DNA of 18,367 nucleotides, from positions 1 through 18,367 of the forward strand of contig JAITQP010000161.1 of assembly GCA_031288885.1 (NCBI GenBank). Reading direction: 5' to 3'. Made by a program: the position numbers and the translations under genes. Shown one piece after another: positions 9,015-14,020 of this stretch. This DNA is from Prevotellaceae bacterium. Lineage in GTDB: Bacteria; Bacteroidota; Bacteroidia; Bacteroidales; UBA932. Below the pieces are notes generated by a model. That model saw only the letters and a list, made by a program, of their open reading frames with translations, had not been told where the DNA came from and did not search any database. Each line of letters starts with the position of its first letter. Position 1 is the first letter of the stretch.

Positions 9015-9046
9015 AAGCCGGCGTTGACCAAACGCTGGCTTTTTTG
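9015..9046 (+). terminator. Intrinsic terminator after the T9SS-tagged gene
   Basis: AAGCCGGCGTT (9015-9025) pairs with AACGCTGGCTT (9031-9041) with one G-U pair and a 5-nt loop. A run of T through 9045 follows. Confidence 0.9.
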
Positions 9047-9057
9047 CGCAAAAGAGC

Positions 9058-9065
9058 TATCTTTG
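9058..9065 (+). promoter_or_regulatory. Probable -7 element of the tRNA-Arg promoter
   Basis: TATCTTTG fits TAnnTTTG and ends 20 nt before the tRNA. No good -33 TTTG sits at the expected 19-21 nt spacing, so the call rests on the -7 element and position. Confidence 0.5.
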
Positions 9066-9085
9066 CCGCACCAAACTATTAACAT

Positions 9086-9162
9086 GGCCGCATAGTTCAG
9101 CTGAATAGAACGTCAGATTCCGGTTCTGAAGGTCGGGGGTTTGAATCCCTCTGCGGTCACCA
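9086..9162 (+). tRNA. tRNA-Arg (anticodon CCG), CCA encoded
   Basis: A complete cloverleaf can be drawn by eye. The acceptor stem pairs GGCCGCA (9086-9092) with TGCGGTC (9152-9158), with one G-U, then discriminator A and encoded CCA to 9162. The anticodon stem TCAGA/TCTGA encloses the loop TTCCGGT, giving anticodon CCG (reads CGG). The T stem GGGGG/CCCTC encloses TTTGAAT. It is bracketed by two hairpin terminators, so it is transcribed alone. The integrase gene begins 135 nt beyond its 3' end in the same direction, the typical arrangement of an element integrated at a tRNA 3' end. Confidence 0.95.
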
Positions 9163-9200
9163 AGCAAATTCAAGCAGCAGCAAGCCTTGCAAAGTAATGC
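9140..9200 (+). other. Putative attL region of the integrated element
   Basis: The chromosome/element junction is inferred to lie in the 3' part of the tRNA-Arg gene, because a tyrosine recombinase gene starts immediately downstream and everything further right is mobile-element sequence. Short CAAGCA direct repeats at 9161-9166 and 9171-9176, plus a GCAAGC at 9180-9185, could be integrase arm sites. The exact core cannot be fixed without the other attachment site, which is outside the window. Confidence 0.5.
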
Positions 9201-9212
9201 AAGGCTTTTTTT
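9182..9212 (+). terminator. Intrinsic terminator downstream of tRNA-Arg
   Basis: AAGCCTTGCA (9182-9191), 6-nt loop, exact complement TGCAAGGCTT (9198-9207), continuing into a T run to 9212. Confidence 0.9.
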
Positions 9213-9247
9213 GTGCGCAAAAATGAACAAAAATCGTGCAGTTTGAG

Positions 9248-9255
9248 TATCTTTG
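9248..9255 (+). promoter_or_regulatory. Probable -7 element of the integrase promoter
   Basis: TATCTTTG matches TAnnTTTG and lies about 43 nt before the chosen integrase ATG. A clear -33 element at standard spacing is not seen. The motif would overlap a TTG codon that could otherwise be taken as the integrase start. Confidence 0.45.
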
Positions 9256-9297
9256 TGCCATAAATGTGCCACAGAATATCCTATAAATTTTTCCCAA

Positions 9298-10560
9298 ATG
9301 GTAACACTGAAAATCGTTGTTCTCCATGACAACAAGCGTAAAAATGGAAGTATGCCCGTTTACGCTAAGATTACACAGAATAGAGATCGTGCTTACATAA
9401 AAACTCCATTTTCTGTATTTAGTAGTCAACTGAACAAAAAAGGAGAAATAAAAGACACCTTTTTGTTTCCTTCGATTAATCTACTTTACAATAGGATTGC
9501 CGAAATATTGAAGGATTTAGGTTACGGTGTAAATCAATTTTCAATGAAAGATTTGAAAATTTATATCGAAGCAAAATTGCAGGGTAATGCTCAGCATACA
9601 AAACTTGATTTTTTTGAATTCGCAAAAGCATACATAGAAAATATGAAGAGCGATGGACGTGAAAGTTCTAAGAATTATGAGACGGCTGTACGAAATTTGG
9701 CGAAGTTTTTAGGCAGAGATGCCTGTTTAGATTTTAATGAGATAACGGCAACTTTTAGAAAAAAATATTGTGATTGGATGGCAAAGCAAAATTTGGGATT
9801 GAGGGGACAAGAATTGTATTTAGTATCAATACGTGCTATTTTTAATGACGCTTTATCTAAATATAACGACAATGAAATCGGTGAAATAAGAATACGAACA
9901 AATCCTTTTAAGGACTTTGAAATTCCCAAATCGAAATCTATATCTTCTGCGGAGACAAAGGCACTCTCTGTAGATATATTGCAAAAAATATTTACAGTAA
10001 CGACTTCTACTAAACGAGAAGAATTGGCAAGAGATGTTTTTCTATTAAGTTTTTGCCTTTGTGGTCTAAACGCGGTTGATTTTTATACGTGTAGTGACGT
10101 AAAGGGTACTCAATTAATTTATTTCCGCCACAAAACAACAGATCGTCGCAACGATGGTGCAGAAATGCGAATAAATATACCTCCAGAGGTTATGTATCTT
10201 TTTGAAAAATACCGGACACATGGAGGAAAACATGTTTTTTCATTTTCTAACCGATATTCGGAAAGTGGTAATCTCACGACGGCAATTAATAAGGGGTTAA
10301 AATCCATCAATAAGAAGTTGGACTTAGGGTTGGATAAACTTTCTTTATACTATGCTCGACATTCATGGGCAACAATCGCTATCAATGAAGTTCATTTACC
10401 AAATGATTTAGTTGACGAGTGTTTAGCACATGCTCCTCTCCATAGAATGCTTCGGCCGTATGTAAAAAAAGATTGGACAAGAATTGATAAGGCAAATCGA
10501 AAAGTTTTAGACTATGTATTTCATGGGAAAACGCCACCGAAGGGCAGCGTTTCCATTTGA
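9298..10560 (+). CDS. Tyrosine recombinase (integrase) of an ICE
   Basis: A 420-residue site-specific recombinase of the Bacteroidota type. An N-terminal arm-binding region (KIVVLHDNKRKNGSMPVYAKI and onward), a SAM-like core-binding domain around residues 95-190, and a C-terminal catalytic domain are visible. The catalytic block ARHSWAT holds the second arginine, LAHAP supplies the downstream histidine, and the nucleophile is the Tyr of LRPYV (residue 388). The first catalytic arginine position (usual GLRxSE) reads GLNAVD, so Asn replaces Arg. Loss of this Arg is known in IntDOT-like Bacteroides integrases and need not mean inactivity. The ATG at 9298 is preferred over an in-frame TTG at 9253 because the latter sits inside the -7 element. 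Composition is much AT-richer than the left-hand chromosomal genes. Integration at the adjacent tRNA-Arg is inferred. Confidence 0.92.
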   Translation: MVTLKIVVLHDNKRKNGSMPVYAKITQNRDRAYIKTPFSVFSSQLNKKGEIKDTFLFPSINLLYNRIAEILKDLGYGVNQFSMKDLKIYIEAKLQGNAQHTKLDFFEFAKAYIENMKSDGRESSKNYETAVRNLAKFLGRDACLDFNEITATFRKKYCDWMAKQNLGLRGQELYLVSIRAIFNDALSKYNDNEIGEIRIRTNPFKDFEIPKSKSISSAETKALSVDILQKIFTVTTSTKREELARDVFLLSFCLCGLNAVDFYTCSDVKGTQLIYFRHKTTDRRNDGAEMRINIPPEVMYLFEKYRTHGGKHVFSFSNRYSESGNLTTAINKGLKSINKKLDLGLDKLSLYYARHSWATIAINEVHLPNDLVDECLAHAPLHRMLRPYVKKDWTRIDKANRKVLDYVFHGKTPPKGSVSI

Positions 10561-10572
10561 CTGCGTCAAATG
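10554..10572. repeat. Hairpin overlapping the integrase stop codon
   Basis: CATTTGAC (10554-10561) and GTCAAATG (10565-10572) are exact complements around a 3-nt loop; the TGA stop lies in the left arm. Confidence 0.7.
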
Positions 10573-10577
10573 CAAGG

Positions 10578-10615
10578 GTCGCAAACGCAGCATTAGCGTA
10601 CGTTTGCGACGTTTT
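10578..10615 (+). terminator. Probable terminator of the integrase gene
   Basis: GTCGCAAACG (10578-10587) and CGTTTGCGAC (10601-10610) form a perfect 10-bp stem with a 13-nt loop, followed by GTTTTTG. Confidence 0.75.
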
Positions 10616-10629
10616 TGTCAGACAAAAAC
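10611..10629. repeat. Near-perfect palindrome after the terminator
   Basis: GTTTTTGTC (10611-10619), one central A, then GACAAAAAC (10621-10629). It abuts the previous hairpin and supplies its T run, so it might make termination bidirectional or act as a protein-binding palindrome. Confidence 0.65.
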
Positions 10630-10743
10630 ACATCTTGCCCAATAATTTTTGATGTAAAATTATCCTTTGATTTTGTTGGATTTTATGGATTGAGATTTTG
10701 CTTGTCGAAAAACGCAGAAAAAAAACTTGCATTTTCCAAAAGA

Positions 10744-11029
10744 TGGACATTCGGGTATATGGTGATTTATACATTTGTCATATGACGGTTGGGACATTTG
10801 GTCATATGGCAATTTATACATTTATCATATATGACAATTGGGACATTTGGTCATATGGCAATTTATACATTTATCATATATGACAATTGGGACATTTAGC
10901 CATATGGTAATTTGTACATTTGTTATATGACAATTGGGACATTTAGCCATATGGTTATTTATATATTTATCATATGACAATTAGGACATTTAGCCATATA
11001 GTAATTTGTTCATTTACCATATGACAATT
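10744..11029. repeat. Tandem repeat family 1: six 47-49 bp units, each a dimer of about 24 bp
   Basis: The first unit begins around 10744. Five further units run 10791-10839, 10840-10888, 10889-10935, 10936-10982 and 10983-11029 (49, 49, 47, 47, 47 bp). Units 2 and 3 are identical; the others diverge gradually. Each unit splits into two related halves of the form CATATGnCAATTnnnACATTT. At some boundaries the halves create inverted arms CATATGAC/GTCATATG. Two copies contain TACATTTG, which mimics a -7 element. There are no unique spacers, so this is not a CRISPR array. It lies directly before a second, related repeat family and a parA gene. Confidence 0.93.
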
Positions 11030-11034
11030 AGGGC

Positions 11035-11333
11035 ATTTGAACATTAGCAGTTAGAGTGTATGGTTATTGACGGTTTAAATATATAAACATTGACTGTTTG
11101 AACATATGGATATTGACGGTTTAGATATATGAACATTAACGGTTAGAACATATAGATATTAACGGTTTGGATATATGAATATTGACGATTATGACATATA
11201 GATATTGACGGTTTGAACATATCAATATTGACGATTAGGATACTTGGATATTGACGATTTGAACATATGGATATTAACGGTTTGGATATATGAACATTGA
11301 CGGTTAGAACATATGAGCATTGACGGTCGCACG
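11035..11333. repeat. Tandem repeat family 2: thirteen 23-bp iterons in alternating pairs
   Basis: A degenerate unit at 11035-11057 is followed by twelve exact-length 23-bp units from 11058 to 11333. Each starts near ATATG and has the core ATTGACGG or a close variant. Units alternate between a form with GGATATT...GGAT and one with GAACATT...GAAC, giving a 46-bp higher-order period close to the 47-49 bp period of family 1. The phase is strict (no indels across twelve units), as expected for protein-bound iterons. The array ends 129 bp before the parA ATG. Confidence 0.95.
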
Positions 11334-11409
11334 AACATAAATTGTGTAAAAGAATGATAATAATTTAAAATATTGTGGAAAATATTTTTTATACTCATTT
11401 TTTGTAGCT

Positions 11410-11417
11410 TATATTTG
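11410..11417 (+). promoter_or_regulatory. Probable -7 element of the parA/tra promoter
   Basis: TATATTTG matches TAnnTTTG. Transcription would begin around 11424, some 39 nt before the parA ATG. No clear -33 TTTG is present at 19-21 nt, so an activator or the adjacent repeats may contribute. Confidence 0.5.
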
Positions 11418-11462
11418 CATTTTAGAATTAGAATTAGTAACCCTCAAAAAAACCAAATTTAA

Positions 11463-12284
11463 ATGACAAAAGTAATTTCAATTATGACCCAGAAGGGAGG
11501 GGTTGGCAAATCCACTCTAACAAACGCCGTCATGTTGGATTGGTGTTTTAAGGATTTACTCAGGGCAAAAAAAATGCCCAAAATACTTCTAATAGATGCT
11601 GATGCTCAAGCGTCAATAGGTAAGTTGCGGTTACGTGACATTGAGATTTGCAAGATGGATTTGGAGAGTAAGGAATTTGCAAAGCTCAACGGAACTATGC
11701 AAATGGCTACAAAGGAAATCAGGATGCAGTTTGAGGCTTTTGTTAGCCAACTAAAATGGTGGTATTACAACATTTTTTTAGTGCGTCCGGATGATAACGG
11801 AGAAACTCTGCGGCGGGCTATTCAACTAATTGAAAGCGGTGATTATGATTATGTGTTCATTGATATGCCCGGGTCGCTGTATCAAGAAGTCACGGCGGAA
11901 CTGTTTGCGTGTATTGATTTTTTGTTTGTTCCGGTCTGCTTAGGCAACTATGACGTACAGTCATCGTTGGATTTTTGTAATACTATAAAGGGTTTAGGGG
12001 CTACAGCAATCGCTGAAATGCGGTGGTTTTTTAATAAATATGAGATGCTGAAGGAGACGAAGTTCAATGAGATAGAGCGTGAACTACACGCTTCGACGGG
12101 TGTTCCATTTTTAAAAACACGGGTAAGGTCATCCTCTTTTTTCTCTTCGCGCTCCTCCAGCACTGTCATACCGCCAACATACCGGATAAATTTGAACACG
12201 TTGGAAGTTACACCAACGCCCCGCACAACTAATGTTGGGGAGTTGACCGATGAAATTAGAAAACTAATAAAATTAGAAAACTAA
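11463..12284 (+). CDS. parA: ParA-family (TraA-like) ATPase
   Basis: A 273-residue ATPase of the ParA/MinD/Soj group. The deviant Walker A motif KGGVGKST is at residues 11-18, with the signature lysine. Walker A' LLIDADAQAS is at 42-51, and a Walker B-like strand YDYVFIDMPGS at 128-138. There is no N-terminal helix-turn-helix: the P-loop begins at the very start, as in small type Ib plasmid ParA proteins. The C-terminal region is Ser/Arg-rich (RSSSFFSSRSSS) and then polar. In Bacteroides conjugative transposons a ParA homologue is commonly the first gene of the transfer operon. Here it follows a long iteron-like array and is separated by only 5 nt from the next gene, a likely DNA-binding partner. 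Its function in segregation or in transfer regulation is inferred. Confidence 0.92.
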   Translation: MTKVISIMTQKGGVGKSTLTNAVMLDWCFKDLLRAKKMPKILLIDADAQASIGKLRLRDIEICKMDLESKEFAKLNGTMQMATKEIRMQFEAFVSQLKWWYYNIFLVRPDDNGETLRRAIQLIESGDYDYVFIDMPGSLYQEVTAELFACIDFLFVPVCLGNYDVQSSLDFCNTIKGLGATAIAEMRWFFNKYEMLKETKFNEIERELHASTGVPFLKTRVRSSSFFSSRSSSTVIPPTYRINLNTLEVTPTPRTTNVGELTDEIRKLIKLEN

Positions 12285-12289
12285 TAATT

Positions 12290-12952
12290 ATGGCAAAAAG
12301 AACATTTGGCAAAGGTAATGCTTTGGCTCATCTTATTGACGCAACAGAAGATATGCAAAAAGCACAGAGGGATAAAGTTTCTGAGTACCCTGAAGAGGCG
12401 AGAAGGTTGAGCAAAGGTAGCATTGCAGATCTTGTTCGCGTTAATGAGCAGCTCAAAGCACGGGAGGCACAGGAGGATTTGGGCAACTCAGAATTGCAAA
12501 CGAAAATGCAAGGGCAAAACTTGGAAACGCCGCAAGCGTCCGACAAGAGTGGCGAAAATGACCCTGTGCAGGGTCAACATGCAGAGGAAACGGAGGCTGC
12601 TAATATGGTACAAACGGATGGAACGGAGGCCGCTAATGCTATACAGGCGGATGGAACAGAAGCCGCTAATGCCATACAGGGTGCAGCTGTTGACAAGAGC
12701 GCGTTTTTCTCTTTCGAGAACGTGCTTAGTAAAGAGCACAAGTATAAAAATGTTAGTAGCCGGATAAATATTGCGGAAGATTTCTACAATTTTTTGCAAG
12801 TAATTTCCACGCAATATAACATTAGCATAACGCAAGTGGTTAACAATATGTTGCGTCCTTATTTTGCAGACAAAAACTTTAAAAAAGAAATCGTGCTGTC
12901 TGTACAGAAAAAACTTAGGGAGACTATTAATAGAATGAACGCTTTGGATTAG
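12290..12952 (+). CDS. ParA-partner candidate with C-terminal RHH-like domain (DUF3408-like position)
   Basis: A 220-residue protein starting 5 nt after parA, so almost certainly co-translated. Residues 1-130 are hydrophilic and probably disordered, with an 11-residue tandem repeat (TEAANxxQxDG, three copies at about 101-133). The C-terminal 70 residues begin with a short strand SSRINIAED (about 156-164). Two helices follow (FYNFLQVISTQYN; SITQVVNNMLRPYF), the pattern of a ribbon-helix-helix DNA-binding domain, and then a Lys-rich helix. Conjugative transposons of this phylum usually carry a DUF3408 protein at this place. I cannot confirm membership by eye. The arrangement ParA then RHH protein next to an iteron array suggests a centromere-binding partner. 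It could instead be a transfer-operon regulator. Confidence 0.6.
   Translation: MAKRTFGKGNALAHLIDATEDMQKAQRDKVSEYPEEARRLSKGSIADLVRVNEQLKAREAQEDLGNSELQTKMQGQNLETPQASDKSGENDPVQGQHAEETEAANMVQTDGTEAANAIQADGTEAANAIQGAAVDKSAFFSFENVLSKEHKYKNVSSRINIAEDFYNFLQVISTQYNISITQVVNNMLRPYFADKNFKKEIVLSVQKKLRETINRMNALD
12590..12688 (+). repeat. Three in-frame 33-bp repeats
   Basis: Units at 12590-12622, 12623-12655 and 12656-12688 encode TEAANMVQTDG, TEAANAIQADG and TEAANAIQGAA. The last four codons of the third unit diverge. They lie in the low-complexity linker of the RHH-like protein, where copy number could vary between strains. Confidence 0.9.
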
Positions 12953-13439
12953 GCGATATGTAGCCGTTTAATTCACAGCGATTTGCTTTTAAGTCAAAAA
13001 GAATGTTGTGATTTTGAATATTATTTAACACACCTATTGTGTCAGTTTAAACAAAACATCCTATTTTTGTGGCGTAGTAAATATTGAGGTTACTACGCCG
13101 CTACCTACAGCTGCTGGTCTGCAAGAGCGGTATCCCTGCGGATAAGCGTATAGCGCCTAATCCGTTGGTTAGATGTTGACCAACTTGTGATTTTAGTTTC
13201 TTGTTCTTCCAATCACAATAACATTTAGCCCGTGTAACGGTTATGTAAAGGGAGCATGTTCAATTTTCTAAACGGTCTCAAGGCGTTTTTTATCCCATAA
13301 ACTACGCCGCAAATTTATCCACCAACTGCCGTCTTTACGGCATCCGGCAACTCATAGCCGGTTCCTTTATATTTTTCACTTTTTTTTATTGGTTTCCGGT
13401 AAGCCGGAAGAAGTTGTATCTACTAAACAACAAAAGCAA
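12953..13439 (+). other. Noncoding, structure-rich stretch before the small tra genes
   Basis: I find no convincing gene in these 487 bp. It contains a good promoter (13037-13069) and a perfect 10-bp inverted repeat right at the predicted transcript start (GGCGTAGTAA 13071-13080, TTACTACGCC 13090-13099). Further inverted repeats are GTTGGT/ACCAAC (13164-13169, 13179-13184), TTGTGATT/AATCACAA (13185-13192, 13211-13218), TGCCGT/ACGGCA (13327-13332, 13337-13342) and CCGGC/GCCGG (13344-13348, 13357-13361). The last is followed by a T-rich tract. The 10-mer ACTACGCCGC occurs at 13092 and again at 13301, so the 5' arm could pair with either copy. A frame continuous with the next gene is open back to 13272, but without an ATG. 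Confidence 0.6.
13037..13069 (+). promoter_or_regulatory. Bacteroidota-type promoter inside the transfer region
   Basis: TTG (13037-13039), 22-nt spacer, TATTTTTG (13062-13069). The transcript would begin about 13075, within or just before the first hairpin of the leader, over 300 nt ahead of the next coding start. Confidence 0.6.
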
Positions 13440-13817
13440 ATGACAACAGGTGCAATAGTAGCCCTAAGTGTGGGCATGCTGCTGTTTGGCTTGGGTGGCG
13501 TGTTTTTTTTAATGTGGTTTTTCTTTAGAAAAGTAAAACATGAAGACAACGCTGCAAGACAATGGCAAGAAAATATGATGCTTAAAATCGACGAAGTCTT
13601 CCCAACCATAGAGCGGCTGCTACAGGAGGGTGTTGGAATTCCTACGCCAATATCCAACAGCGAAAGCGAAGCCGAAACTTGCGCTCGCCACCAGAGTGAG
13701 GACGATGCCGCTCAACAGCGGGAGATGGAGGAGGATAACAACATCAGCGAGGCAGAGCGCGTTGCTGAAGTCGGACCAAAAACGCTGTTCGGCGACGGCG
13801 GCGGTTTTGTCAACTAA
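13440..13817 (+). CDS. Small single-pass membrane protein, unrecognised
   Basis: I do not recognise this family. From the ATG at 13440 it is 125 residues: a transmembrane helix at about 4-28 (AIVALSVGMLLFGLGGVFFLMWFFF), a basic RKVK stop-transfer patch, then a polar and acidic tail. The predicted topology is N-terminus out, tail in the cytoplasm. An in-frame TTG at 13389 would add 17 hydrophilic residues, and the frame stays open further upstream, so the start is uncertain. Near the C-terminus lies CARHQSEDDAAQQREME, which recurs in altered form in the next small protein. By position it stands where conjugative transposons usually have TraE/TraF small membrane proteins, but its sequence does not resemble DUF4134 or DUF4133. 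Confidence 0.6.
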   Translation: MTTGAIVALSVGMLLFGLGGVFFLMWFFFRKVKHEDNAARQWQENMMLKIDEVFPTIERLLQEGVGIPTPISNSESEAETCARHQSEDDAAQQREMEEDNNISEAERVAEVGPKTLFGDGGGFVN

Positions 13818-13845
13818 TTTTCTAATCTTTAAAAATAGCAATGTT

Positions 13846-14004
13846 ATGGAAAGTATGATGAACACATCACAAGAGGCTCTGTTGCTTCAGGAGTATTCGC
13901 TTCCGATTGAAGCAACGGATAATGGTTACGGCTGCTGCCACCAAACGGAGGAAGATGCTGCCCGCCAACGAGAATTTGAAGCGGAAATGTTAGTGAACGC
14001 ATAG
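13846..14004 (+). CDS. Very small protein sharing a motif with its upstream neighbour
   Basis: A 52-residue frame from ATG 13846 to TAG 14004, ending 16 nt before traG. It has no membrane helix. Its C-terminal half CCHQTEEDAARQREFEAE parallels CARHQSEDDAAQQREMEED in the preceding protein (shared C-x-HQ-[ST]-E-[DE]-DAA-[QR]-QRE pattern). This shared motif is the main reason to believe it is translated; composition alone would not suffice. The frame extends upstream into the neighbour's coding region, but that part looks like shadow sequence. An ATG three codons further in (13855) is also possible. Function is unknown. It could be the product of a local duplication. Confidence 0.45.
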   Translation: MESMMNTSQEALLLQEYSLPIEATDNGYGCCHQTEEDAARQREFEAEMLVNA

Positions 14005-14020
14005 ACCCCGTGTAAAGCCC

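Larger units (their letters stand above)
10561..11462. other. Noncoding region between integrase and parA
   Basis: A 902-bp AT-rich stretch without a credible gene. In order it holds hairpins (10554-10629), an AT-rich spacer with several GATTTTG motifs (10630-10743), two adjoining tandem-repeat families (10744-11029 and 11035-11333), and a parA leader with a -7 element at 11410-11417. Confidence 0.8.

Noticed and set aside
9253..9297. Upstream TTG start for the integrase adding 15 residues
   Set aside because: The TTG is inside the TATCTTTG -7 element, so it would not be on the transcript; the ATG at 9298 begins directly before the conserved N-terminal domain.
10698..10883. Short frame encoding repeated Tyr/Ile-rich peptide
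   Set aside because: It is simply the translation of the family 1 repeats and lacks any independent coding signal.
10744..11333. CRISPR array
   Set aside because: The repeats are contiguous and degenerate, with no unique spacers of constant length between identical repeats, and no cas genes are near.
13630..13845. N-terminal extension of the 52-aa protein
   Set aside because: This part overlaps the membrane protein gene in another frame and is Arg/Ser-rich shadow sequence; only the part after 13846 carries the shared motif.
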